A DNA stretch of 39,006 nt from Janthinobacterium sp. (GTDB lineage Bacteria > Pseudomonadota > Gammaproteobacteria > Burkholderiales > Burkholderiaceae_D): contig NZ_RFSK01000055.1 of the NCBI RefSeq assembly GCF_009923995.1, positions 1 to 39,006 on the forward strand. Reading direction: 5' to 3'. Below the pieces are notes generated by a model that was not told the origin of the DNA, did no database searches, and saw only the letters and a list, made by a program, of their open reading frames with translations. A program made the position numbers and the translations under genes. Positions within the stretch are counted from its first letter, which is position 1. Every line of letters starts with the position of its first letter. This document shows positions 1 through 8,350 of this stretch, one piece after another.

Positions 1-1334
1 GCCTGCGCGCTGCCGTCGGCATTCGTCTGCGAGTTGGCCGCCTGCGCCGCGTACACGCCCGCATCCGCCGCCCGGGTCGTCGCCGTCGTGGCTGCATTAT
101 TGGCTGCGATGGCCGACTGGCCGGCCTCGTTGGCCTTGGCGCTGGCCGTGCCGGCCGAGCCTGACGCCGCCTGTGCTGCGTCGGCGGCACCATCGCGTGC
201 AGCCTGGGCGCTGACCTTCGCTGCGCTTGATGCAGTCGATGCCGTCTCGGCGGCGTTCGCGTAGCTGGCGGCACTCTGCTTGCTGTCAGCGGCGGCAGCG
301 GCGCTGGCGCCTGCGCCTTGCGCCGACTGCGCGGCAGCCGCTTGGGATGCCTGGGCAGCCGACGCCGAGCCGGTGGCGCCGGTCGCCGCCTGGGATGCCT
401 GGCCCGCCGAGGTGCTGGCGCGGCCCGCATCCGCATTGGCGGCCGTGGCCGACTGGCTGGCCTGGCTGGCGTACTGCCCGCCCTGGCCAGCAGCTGCAGC
501 CGCCTGCTGCTTGGACAGCAAGGCCGCAGCAGCCGCCTCCGTGGCAGCGGCGGCCGACACCGCCGCGCTGGCCGTATCGCCGTAGGCCTCGTCCAGTACG
601 TCGATCAGGTCGATCTTGGCTCCCAGGTCGGCATGCAGCTGCGACTGGGTAATCTCGCCCGTCAGCACGCCCAGCAAGTGCTCGACTTCCGCATCGGACG
701 CGCCGATGGTGCCGCTGCCGGTGTTGTACGGCCCGGGGATGGCCGCCCGCGAGACGTAGCGTATCCAGTAATACCGGGTAACACCCGGTCCCACCGGATC
801 GACGTATTCGCGGCCATCGGCGCGGCCCGCCAGCGCCGCCTGGGCAAAATTATTGACCTGCGCCCGCCAGACCTCCGTGTGCGACAGGTTGCTGTAGTTG
901 GCCGGCGCCGCGTCCCATGCCAGCGTAATCGTGGCCGGATGCCCGGTGGTAGCCAGGCCCGTCGGCGCCGGCGGCGGGCGCAGGTCCAGCGCCTGCTGCT
1001 TGGCCACCGTCTGGCGGGCGACATAGGTCAGCCCGTCGATGACCGTGGTGGCCGTCACCGTCACTATGCTGGCGGCCATGTCGGCAAACTGCAGCACGGC
1101 GTCGCCGTTGGCCACCGTCAGCGGCACGGCCGGATCGCTGGAAAACGTGATCTCGCCCACGGCGCCCAGCATCAGGGCCGAAAACGTGATCGCCGCCGGC
1201 GTCGGCGCGCCGACCACCGACACCTCGAACAGCGTGGCGCTGGGCGTGAGCAGCAGCGCCCGGTCGATGGGCGCCGCATGGCGCGGTACCGTGTTCATGA
1301 TGAGCGTGTCGCGCTCCCCAAAAATCGCGCTCAT
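1..1334 (-). CDS. Phage tail-tip/fibre protein, J-like C-terminal part (partial, runs off left edge)
   Basis: A reading frame opens at the ATG at 1334, overlapping the stop of the upstream hub gene (ATGA), and stays open to base 1, so at least 444 residues are visible and the C-terminus is missing. About 110 N-terminal residues look like a beta-rich tail-tip domain. A fibronectin-III-like module follows at roughly residues 118-215 (PPPAPTGLATTG, TLAWDAAP, TEVWRA, RYYWIRYV). Next is the stretch ITQSQLHADLGAKIDLID, typical of the central part of lambda gpJ-like tail-tip proteins. From about residue 250 onward the chain is Ala/Ser/Gln-rich with quasi-repeats (ASQAA, AAQAS), as in trimeric tail-fibre stalks. 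Role by family: adsorption and receptor recognition at the tail tip. The receptor-binding end is outside the window. The phage-tail call is solid; the J-like label is inference. Confidence 0.82.
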   Translation of the reverse strand, partial: MSAIFGERDTLIMNTVPRHAAPIDRALLLTPSATLFEVSVVGAPTPAAITFSALMLGAVGEITFSSDPAVPLTVANGDAVLQFADMAASIVTVTATTVIDGLTYVARQTVAKQQALDLRPPPAPTGLATTGHPATITLAWDAAPANYSNLSHTEVWRAQVNNFAQAALAGRADGREYVDPVGPGVTRYYWIRYVSRAAIPGPYNTGSGTIGASDAEVEHLLGVLTGEITQSQLHADLGAKIDLIDVLDEAYGDTASAAVSAAAATEAAAAALLSKQQAAAAAGQGGQYASQASQSATAANADAGRASTSAGQASQAATGATGSASAAQASQAAAAQSAQGAGASAAAAADSKQSAASYANAAETASTASSAAKVSAQAARDGAADAAQAASGSAGTASAKANEAGQSAIAANNAATTATTRAADAGVYAAQAANSQTNADGSAQ

Positions 1335-2800
1335 GCCAGCACCCCCACCGTCGCTCTGCCCGTCAGCCAGAAGCGCGACAGCATCACCACCACACCCGGC
1401 ACGCCGTGCTGCAAGCCGAAGCGATCAGCGCGCAACATTACGGGCTGTCCCAGTTCCAGCATCATCATCTCGGGTTCTCCATCAAATTCGTAAATGGTGC
1501 GCGGCACCTTGTTCAATTCCAGGCGACGCTGCGCTTCCGCGCGGGCGTCGGCCCGCATTTTCAGGCACGTGTCGATCTGCACCGGATCATCGGACAGGCG
1601 GTAGCGCGTGCGCGCCGCCTCGTCGACCACCGTCTCCGTCAGCCACTCGGTGGCGTACAAGTCCGCGTGCGCGGGCGGGATGCTGGTCGTCAGGCCAGCC
1701 TGCAACGTCCAGTTCCTGTCGAAACCGATCTTCACGGCAGCCGTCACCGGCAGGCGCTGCGCGGGACGCAGCGAGCGTTCGCGCATCTGCTCCGGGCCGA
1801 TCGCCACCGGCACGCCAGCGGCCGGCAGCGCGATCTGCACCAGGCGCAATCGTCCCGTGCGCGACATGATCGCCTGGGCGCCCACGCTGGCCGCCAGTTG
1901 CTGGATGGCCTGCGCCTGATTCGTGCGGTCCGCTACGTACAGGCCCACCGGCTGCGGGTGGGCCACGTCGAAGGCCGCCAGATTGACCAGATCCAGGTCA
2001 GCCAGCGTAAAACGGTCGGCGGCCTTGCCGTAAGCAGTGGCGATGCGCTGCACCAGCGGCGCGATGCGCGGCGCATAGCCGCCGCCCTTGTCGCCCTGCA
2101 CGCTGGCGGTGATCGTGGTGGAAAACGGATCGGTCGTCAGGTTGAAGCGGCCCGCCTGGTCATTGAGCGCCACGGCGATCGGCTTGCCATTGGTGCGCAC
2201 CTCGAACGCCGATTCGACGGCGCCAAGAAAACCATATTCCAGGGTAGCGGGATTGGTCAGCAAGGGCGCCACGTTGTGACACTCGCCGAAGGGGATCGGC
2301 AGGATGGCATCCTTGTTGGGCGTGGTGCCGCCCAGCTTCGCCTCGGAAATCGGCGTATTCAGCCGCTGCAGCTTGTCGCGCAGCACCAGGTTGACGGAGG
2401 CCCGCCCCGAGCTGGCCACGTCAGCAATGATGCCGTCGAAGACCAGCTGAAAGTCGCTGCGCGGCCAGGACGGATCGCCGGACCAGACCTTGATGGGCCG
2501 GTTCATCCAGACATCATCCAACCAGCCATCGAGGGCGCCGTCGGCGTTGTCAAGTTCGATATCACCGCCCGACAGGCCAGCCTCGCCGGACAGGCTGACC
2601 TGCTCGGTGAAGGCCAGGCCGCCGCTGACCAGCGGCAGGTAGGCGGTATTCGCCGGCACCTCGAGCGGGCCGGTCACGTAAGGCCGCGAAGCGATATACC
2701 GCGTCACCTCGCTGCCGGCCACGTTTACCTGCGCCTCGATCAGCACCATGCGGATGGCCGACGGGCTTTGCAGCCATGCCAAAAATTGCGCATCTGTCAT
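1331..2800 (-). CDS. Phage tail-tip hub / baseplate-like protein
   Basis: A 489-residue protein with ATGA overlaps at both ends: its ATG overlaps the tape-measure stop and its stop overlaps the fibre start, so the three genes are translationally coupled. A clear ribosome site (AAAGGAG) lies about 8 bases before the ATG. I see no signal peptide or membrane segment. The sequence is beta-rich, with phrases such as LSGGDIELDNADGALDGW and a Cys-poor, Asp/Gly-rich body. Position directly after the tape measure and before a J-like fibre is where siphophages place the distal tail/hub genes that close the tail tube and carry the fibre. Together with the next gene it may represent a split J-like system. 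The exact family is not certain; a tail structural role is inferred mainly from position. Confidence 0.72.
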   Translation of the reverse strand: MTDAQFLAWLQSPSAIRMVLIEAQVNVAGSEVTRYIASRPYVTGPLEVPANTAYLPLVSGGLAFTEQVSLSGEAGLSGGDIELDNADGALDGWLDDVWMNRPIKVWSGDPSWPRSDFQLVFDGIIADVASSGRASVNLVLRDKLQRLNTPISEAKLGGTTPNKDAILPIPFGECHNVAPLLTNPATLEYGFLGAVESAFEVRTNGKPIAVALNDQAGRFNLTTDPFSTTITASVQGDKGGGYAPRIAPLVQRIATAYGKAADRFTLADLDLVNLAAFDVAHPQPVGLYVADRTNQAQAIQQLAASVGAQAIMSRTGRLRLVQIALPAAGVPVAIGPEQMRERSLRPAQRLPVTAAVKIGFDRNWTLQAGLTTSIPPAHADLYATEWLTETVVDEAARTRYRLSDDPVQIDTCLKMRADARAEAQRRLELNKVPRTIYEFDGEPEMMMLELGQPVMLRADRFGLQHGVPGVVVMLSRFWLTGRATVGVLA

Positions 2801-5800
2801 GCGTATTCTCCTTTCACTGCACTGGCCCAGGACGATGCCCGGGAAGATTTATCCACGCCCTCGACCACCGTCCTGGCGGCATTGGCGTTCGATTCGACGG
2901 TGGCCTGGATGGTGGCGCCCGTCTGTGCGCGCTGGTCGGCGCGCAAGCCCTCCAATTCGGCGCGCATGGCCTGGTTATCTTCGCGCAGGCCGCGGATTTC
3001 AGCGACCAGGGCATCGGAGCCGACGTTCGCCGCCGAGGAATAACGCACGGGGTCGAACGCGGCCGGCGCTTCCACCGCAGATTCTCCGAAAGAAGCGGCG
3101 ACAGACATGCCGGCAGCAGGTACAAAGCTCATGCCACCAGCGATATCGGTCTGCCCGCCGGCCCGCAACGCCACGCCCAGCGCATCGACCGCTTGCTGGA
3201 TGCCAACCGCCGTCTTGTTCAGGTTGATCAACTGGCCAACTTGCGCATCGAGTGCCGTCAGCTGCTTTTGCGCATCAGTCAACTGCGTGCCCGTGATCGC
3301 CGCCAGCGCTGACAGCTCGGCCTGGACCCTGGCCGCATCGGCGACATAGCTCGCGCTTGCAGCGTTCACGACCTGGCTGGCCGTCAAATACGCGGTGGCG
3401 GTACCTGTCAGCGCAGACTGCGCCGCAGCGTCGCCCGTCTTCGCCTTGGCCAGCATCTCTTCGTACTGACGCTGCGCCTCGGCCATCTTCTGCATCGGCG
3501 TCAGTGTCGACAAGCTGCCCAGCAACAGGGAATCCTTGAAGGTGCGGATGCCGTCGCCAAACGATTTCAGACGCTCGATAGTGGACTTGAGGGCCGAAGA
3601 CTCCGTTTCATAGGCACTGGCAATGTCCTGCCGCGCCTGCAGCTGGTCATACAAGGCCAGGTTAGCGGCATCGACCGCTGCACGCTCCCTTGCACGCAAT
3701 TGCGCCGTAGTCATCGTCATCTGGTCGAGCTTTTCCTGGATACCCTTGCGCTCGTCGGCAATACTCTGTTCCGACCTGGTCAGGCTTTCCGTCGCCGCAT
3801 GCGTCTTCGCGAACGCATCGGCCAATGCCATCAGGCCCGCATACTGGTCGGCCCCAGTCTTGGTGGCCAATGCGCCAGAATTAACCAATTGCAATACCGT
3901 GTCCTTGAACTGCGCGCGCGTAGTCACACTGGCATAGCCCAGGGCCGCCATCTGTTCCGTCACGTGTTTTTGCACGGGCGCCAGGCGCTCGGATTCGGTC
4001 AGGTAGTTTTCGGCAAAGAACGCTGTACGATTGCCCAGTGCTTCCACGCCGCCTGCAGCCTTGACCAACTGTTCACGTGCCGCCAGGGAAGCCACGCCAA
4101 CGGATCCGAATGCCTGCTGTGAGGTGCTGCCCAAGGTTGCCAGCATGGCATCGACGGCCGCGTAGTGGCCCGCCAGACGCTGCAGCGCCGCACTCGCCGA
4201 TTCGCCTTTCATACTCAGTTGCGACAACGATGGCACCAGTTCCTTTGCCATCGTATCGCTGACACCGGTAAAGAAATCGGCAATCGCTTTCTGGTTCGCG
4301 GCATCGTCCTTGGTCATGACGATATTGAGCGACTGCGTGCGCGTGGCCAGGCTATCCGTGTTGACGCCCAATGTGCTGGCGAAGGCGCCCGTCACTGCCT
4401 TCATCTGTGCATACGTATCGCCAAGCGATGCCGCCAGCTCGGCATCGACTTCAGAGCGGTCGCTTCCCTTTTTATTCGAACGGAAAAGACCACCCTTCTG
4501 GGTCCAGTTCGAATAACTCTCGCCCGTAAAGCCATCGGCTCCGAGACTGCCGGAAATGCCGGCGCTGCTGACCTTTTTCTCGCCCATGCCGAACAGGCGG
4601 TTCGCCGCGCCACCCAGCAGGCCGCCCACCAGGGCTCCCACAGCAGTACCTACCACCGGGAAAATGCTGCCAACGACAGCCCCGATCGCCGTACCAGCAT
4701 TAACGATGCCATTACGGCCATATTCCCCTGAAATCATCTTGCCGCCATATACGCCGCCCATGACGCCGGCGGCGACGCTTGCCACCGCGCCTACACCGGT
4801 GGCGAATGAGCCATTGACCCCGGCAGTGTACGGCGAGCCTTGCAGCATACTCATGCCACGCTGCACGCCATTGGCCACCGAAGTACCAATACCGGAAAGT
4901 CCGCTGGACAGAGATTCATAAATGCCTTTCGCCGAACTCAGGAACGACTGGATGCCCCCACTATTGGCCACACTGCCCTGCGCCTGCGCCGCGCCCGGAT
5001 TCAGGAACGAAGCAAAACCGGCAGCGATGGGCGACATAATCGGTTGCAGCACGAGGTTGTTGAACATGTCCTTCAACTTGTCCTTGAACATCGTTGCTAA
5101 CTTCTTGCCGCCTTCGAAGCCATTCATGAAGGCATCGGTCAGCGACTTTTCGATATCCTTGGCGCTGGCGGCCCAATCATCGGAAGCCTTCTTGGCCGCC
5201 GCAGCAGACGCCTCCTTGGCTGCCAATTCTTCTATCGCCGTCATGCTGCGCTGCTTGGCATCGATCAAGGCATTCAAATACTCGATCTGCGCCGCGTTTT
5301 CCTTGCCCACCGCCAGCGCGGCGCGCTGTTCCTTCAGCAGCGCCATTTCGTTTTGCGCGATGGCGGCCTTGCTCATGCCATACACCGCCACCAGCTTTTC
5401 GCCAGCCTCGGCTTCCTTGACGGCATCGGCGACGGCCTGCGTCCGTGTATCGGACAGCGCTTTCGCGTCTGCCAGCGCCTGCTCGGTCACAGCCCTGGCT
5501 TGCCTGCCCACCTCGATCTCATCGACGCGGGCCTGAATCACCTTGCGCGTGACCTCGAATCCCGCCAGTTGTGACGCGGTCACTTTTTTAGTACGATCCG
5601 CCAAGATCTCCTTCAACTGATAATCGTACTTTTGCGCCTCGTTCATCTCGGCATAACCGGCAGCTTCGCGCTTCAGGTCGCGGGCCTTGCCGTGCATCTC
5701 ATTCATCATGGATTCGAAAGGCGTGGGCGGAGCGGGAAGCGCCGGCATGCCTGTAGCGGTCCCGTTCTTCGGTTTGCCGGGCGCTTCTTGCTGCTCAAGC

Positions 5801-7362
5801 TGCTTGAGCTTGCCGCGCACCATATCCAGTTCGCCCTGCAGCCTTGCCAGGTTGCTGTCCACCCCGGCCTTGTCCAGGGAGTGGTATTTTCCCGTGCGAT
5901 TGCGCACGGCATCCATTTCCGTCGAAATCTCCAGCATGCGTTCGCCAGCCGGGGTATTCAGTCCTTTCTCCGACACGCCCAGCTTTGCCAGCTCATTGCG
6001 CTTTGCAAGCTGGACCATCTGCTTGTCGAGTTCAGCAACGATTTCCTTGGTGCTCTTGCGCATGGGTTCTACGGCTTTCTCCGCATTGTCCTTCGACGAA
6101 CTCCCCCACATGGCCCAGGCGGTTGCGCCCAAGCCAAGCACCGTGACAAACAATCCGATCGGGCCACCCAGGAACGCCAACGCACCGCGCAAAACGCCAG
6201 CGGTGACAGACGCGGCACGCATTGCTGCTGTCTGCGCCACCAATGCGCCGGCATGGGCTTCGGCGGCAACTGCAGCACGGCGTTGGGCCGGGATGAGGCC
6301 ATTGGTGGTCAGCGCCAGCGCCACGTCGGCCTGGCTGGCGCGTATCGTCGCCTGTAATTCAGCCACGCGCGCGGTCGCCAGTGCGGAGGTGGCGGCGGTC
6401 GCCGTCACGTCGGCATTCGCCGCCGCCAAAGTGGAGGCAAGCAAGGCCCGGTTGGCCGCGACCTTGCTGTAAGTAGCCGTGACTACGCCGTAAGCCCAGG
6501 TCGCGAATTTCGCCGTGGTCAGCGTTTCGAGCACGCCAACGACCAGGGTCAGGTTATTCGACAGAAATTCAAGACCATTCGTCATCAGGCGCACGGCGCC
6601 GGTCGACTCCGCCTGTCTCGCCGTGAATTCCATCACGTTATTGCTCAGAACTGTAAAGCTGCCACCGATGGTTTCGAACTGCACAGCTCCCTTGCGCAAC
6701 TCGCCCAGCGCGTTCGGCAGCGCGACCGCCATCACGTCGGCAGTGATCAATCCTGCGCCAGCAAGCGCGGCGAGCGCTTCTTTCGATACACCCAGGCCGG
6801 TGGCCATTGCTGCCATGACTTCGGGAGCGGCCTGGCTGATGGCATTGAATTGCTGGCTGCTCAGGGCGCCATCGGCGAAGGCATCGGACAGACCCTTGAA
6901 GGCGGTAGCGGAATCGGTCGCCGAGGCGCCGCTGATCTTGACGCCAAGACTGAGCGCCTCGGTGATGCCGGCCACTTCAGCCTGGCTGATGCCCAGTTTC
7001 TTGGTCGCATCATTCATCTGGGCATACAGGGCCGCCGTAGAGGCAAGGTCCGTCTGCGCCGAGGCGGCTATGCGCTTGACGTTGTCATACGCCTCGCCAT
7101 ATTCCTGCGTGGAATTGGTCGACATGCGCAATTGCGCTGTCAGTTTCGTATATTCGTCAGACAGTTTGACGATCTGGCCGATATTATTGGAAATACCCAG
7201 GCTGGACAGTATCTCCGTGTATTTTTTCGTGACATCTTCAAGTTTCAAAGTCGACTTGGCGGCCCGCTCGCTGGCCTCGCGTATGCGTTCCAGGTCATCT
7301 GCCGCGATGCGCACATTGAGCGTATCGATGCGTATCTGTAATGTTGCAATATCAACGGTCAT
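2797..7362 (-). CDS. Phage tail tape measure protein
   Basis: This 1521-residue protein sets tail length and is threaded through the tail tube. The N-terminus (about 60-270) has the hallmarks of the siphophage tape-measure domain: LTAQLRMSTNSTQEYGEAYD, ALSLGVKISGASATDSATA and SDAFADGALSSQQFNAISQA. Hydrophobic stretches occur near residues 385-420 and in a Gly/Ala-rich zone near 840-905, with long helical, Gln/Glu/Lys/Ala-rich segments between and after them. Using the rule of about 0.15 nm per residue, the tail would be near 230 nm (inference). The stop overlaps the hub ATG (ATGA). A terminator hairpin sits only 12 bases before the start. The gene is intact, with no frameshift seen, which argues against simple decay of the locus. 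Confidence 0.95.
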   Translation of the reverse strand: MTVDIATLQIRIDTLNVRIAADDLERIREASERAAKSTLKLEDVTKKYTEILSSLGISNNIGQIVKLSDEYTKLTAQLRMSTNSTQEYGEAYDNVKRIAASAQTDLASTAALYAQMNDATKKLGISQAEVAGITEALSLGVKISGASATDSATAFKGLSDAFADGALSSQQFNAISQAAPEVMAAMATGLGVSKEALAALAGAGLITADVMAVALPNALGELRKGAVQFETIGGSFTVLSNNVMEFTARQAESTGAVRLMTNGLEFLSNNLTLVVGVLETLTTAKFATWAYGVVTATYSKVAANRALLASTLAAANADVTATAATSALATARVAELQATIRASQADVALALTTNGLIPAQRRAAVAAEAHAGALVAQTAAMRAASVTAGVLRGALAFLGGPIGLFVTVLGLGATAWAMWGSSSKDNAEKAVEPMRKSTKEIVAELDKQMVQLAKRNELAKLGVSEKGLNTPAGERMLEISTEMDAVRNRTGKYHSLDKAGVDSNLARLQGELDMVRGKLKQLEQQEAPGKPKNGTATGMPALPAPPTPFESMMNEMHGKARDLKREAAGYAEMNEAQKYDYQLKEILADRTKKVTASQLAGFEVTRKVIQARVDEIEVGRQARAVTEQALADAKALSDTRTQAVADAVKEAEAGEKLVAVYGMSKAAIAQNEMALLKEQRAALAVGKENAAQIEYLNALIDAKQRSMTAIEELAAKEASAAAAKKASDDWAASAKDIEKSLTDAFMNGFEGGKKLATMFKDKLKDMFNNLVLQPIMSPIAAGFASFLNPGAAQAQGSVANSGGIQSFLSSAKGIYESLSSGLSGIGTSVANGVQRGMSMLQGSPYTAGVNGSFATGVGAVASVAAGVMGGVYGGKMISGEYGRNGIVNAGTAIGAVVGSIFPVVGTAVGALVGGLLGGAANRLFGMGEKKVSSAGISGSLGADGFTGESYSNWTQKGGLFRSNKKGSDRSEVDAELAASLGDTYAQMKAVTGAFASTLGVNTDSLATRTQSLNIVMTKDDAANQKAIADFFTGVSDTMAKELVPSLSQLSMKGESASAALQRLAGHYAAVDAMLATLGSTSQQAFGSVGVASLAAREQLVKAAGGVEALGNRTAFFAENYLTESERLAPVQKHVTEQMAALGYASVTTRAQFKDTVLQLVNSGALATKTGADQYAGLMALADAFAKTHAATESLTRSEQSIADERKGIQEKLDQMTMTTAQLRARERAAVDAANLALYDQLQARQDIASAYETESSALKSTIERLKSFGDGIRTFKDSLLLGSLSTLTPMQKMAEAQRQYEEMLAKAKTGDAAAQSALTGTATAYLTASQVVNAASASYVADAARVQAELSALAAITGTQLTDAQKQLTALDAQVGQLINLNKTAVGIQQAVDALGVALRAGGQTDIAGGMSFVPAAGMSVAASFGESAVEAPAAFDPVRYSSAANVGSDALVAEIRGLREDNQAMRAELEGLRADQRAQTGATIQATVESNANAARTVVEGVDKSSRASSWASAVKGEYA

Positions 7363-7373
7363 AATTTACCCAT

Positions 7374-7396
7374 AAAAAAAGCCACCGAAGGGTGGC
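7374..7396 (-). terminator. Intrinsic terminator before the tape measure gene
   Basis: Read on the minus strand the sequence is GCCACC-CTTC-GGTGGC followed by seven T. It is a perfect 6-bp stem with a four-base loop and a strong U-tract. It lies between the G-T chaperone frame and the tape measure, 12 bases before the tape-measure ATG. It should stop unmodified RNA polymerase inside the tail operon. Confidence 0.8.
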
Positions 7397-7478
7397 AATG
7401 CAAATCGAGGCCACCCTTGCGACGACCGTAGTGTTTTCTGTGTCACCTCTGTCATAAAAAGGTCAGGCGGAGGCTTGC

Positions 7479-8275
7479 CTAATGCGACATGTTTTGATGG
7501 GTGATATAGGCTGCGTCAAGCTGATCGAGCAGCTCCTCTTCCCATACCGTCAGACGGATACGATGCCGCAGTTGCCATGCCAGGATATCCAGACTGCTCA
7601 AGGGATTGGCTGCCATGCCGTTTTGCCGCTTGCGGCTCATCTGCACAAAAAACTGCCACACGTGCGCCAGTTCAAACGGCAGTTGCGCCCGCACGGGAGC
7701 CTGCTGCTCCCGGTAGAGTGGATGGCGCTTCGCGGCATCCATGTGCTCGCCTTTCGCATTGCCATCAGCCGCCTTTGCCGAACGCTCGAACTGTTCGTCG
7801 GCAAAGAGCAGCAAGGCAGCGGCTAGACCGTCAAAAAATTGCCGTCTGCCTCGAGCGCGGCCAGCACTTTTTCCTGCCAGGACGGCATTTTTTCAAAAAT
7901 TGCCTTCAGCAAGGCCGGGGAAGGCTGTACCGGGACGCCCTTGTCGACAAAACCCGGCATGCCCACCACCACCGCGATGGCGATCTTCATGTTGCGGTTT
8001 TCCGCCAAGTCATACAGTTCCGCCGCACCTTCGTCCGTCTTCGCATCGATTTGCTTGCTTTTTTGTACCGAGCGCTTGATCGCCACCACCGACGTTTCGC
8101 GGATCACGGCACGGTACTGGTCAGAATTTTTGCTGACGATGTCAAAGCCCGCCTTGTGCGCGCCGTCTTCGTCAAACAGCACCGACACCAGGTGAACCTG
8201 ATCCACAGCCTTGTTGCCATCATTCAACAGGGAGATATCAAAACCAGCCGAAGCGATCATTTGTGCGTTGTTCAT
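7479..8275 (-). CDS. Tail assembly chaperone G-T fusion made by -1 frameshift
   Basis: Two overlapping frames form the lambda G/G-T type chaperone that coats the tape measure before tail-tube polymerisation. The zero-frame protein (7823-8275) ends 150 residues after ATG 8275. Ten codons before its end region lies GGC AAT TTT TTG, which contains the slippery heptamer T TTT TTG (minus strand, 7838-7832), the same heptamer used by the phage P2 E/E' pair. A -1 slip there continues without a stop as DGLAAALLLFADEQ and reaches a stop at 7479, adding 117 residues for a fusion of about 265. The downstream frame has no convincing start of its own (first option TTG at 7814, no ribosome site). Position between tail tube and tape measure fits the family exactly. 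The frame relation is read directly; slippage in vivo is inference. Confidence 0.8.
7823..8275 (-). CDS. Tail assembly chaperone, short form (gpG-like)
   Basis: This 150-residue protein is the unshifted product of the chaperone locus. I chose ATG 8275 (MNNAQMIASAGF) over an upstream in-frame start at 8320 because 8320 lies inside the preceding terminator hairpin and AAGAAAG sits about 10 bases before 8275. It is a soluble, mixed-charge protein with no signal peptide. The C-terminal region (FEKMPSWQEKVLAALEADGNFLTV region, last 24 residues) encodes the slippery site. In lambda the unshifted protein is in large excess and coats the tape measure together with the fusion. The sequence alone would be hard to classify; assignment rests on position and the frameshift architecture. 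Confidence 0.75.
   Translation of the reverse strand: MNNAQMIASAGFDISLLNDGNKAVDQVHLVSVLFDEDGAHKAGFDIVSKNSDQYRAVIRETSVVAIKRSVQKSKQIDAKTDEGAAELYDLAENRNMKIAIAVVVGMPGFVDKGVPVQPSPALLKAIFEKMPSWQEKVLAALEADGNFLTV
7832..7838 (-). promoter_or_regulatory. -1 programmed frameshift slippery heptamer TTTTTTG
   Basis: On the minus strand the zero frame reads GGC AAT TTT TTG ACG GTC TAG. T TTT TTG fits X XXY YYZ, so P- and A-site tRNAs can re-pair after a -1 slip. The -1 frame then reads GAC GGT CTA GCC GCT GCC TTG and continues in the 7479 frame. The stop of the short form is only six bases past the heptamer. Confidence 0.75.
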
Positions 8276-8306
8276 ATGTATTTTCTTTCTTGATTGCGGT
8301 AAAGGT

Positions 8307-8331
8307 AAAAGGGCCGCCACGATGGCGGCCC
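8307..8331 (-). terminator. Intrinsic terminator between tail tube and chaperone genes
   Basis: On the minus strand GGGCCGCCA-TCG-TGGCGGCCC is followed by TTTT. The 9-bp GC-rich stem starts about 20 bases after the tail-tube stop and ends about 30 bases before the chaperone ATG. The U-tract is short but the stem is strong. Confidence 0.72.
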
Positions 8332-8350
8332 CGGTGCAGGTGCTAGCTGG

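Noticed and set aside
232..760. Repeats in the fibre gene as a satellite or CRISPR-like array
   Set aside because: They are irregular codon-level Ala/Ser/Gln repeats within an open frame, typical of a fibre stalk.
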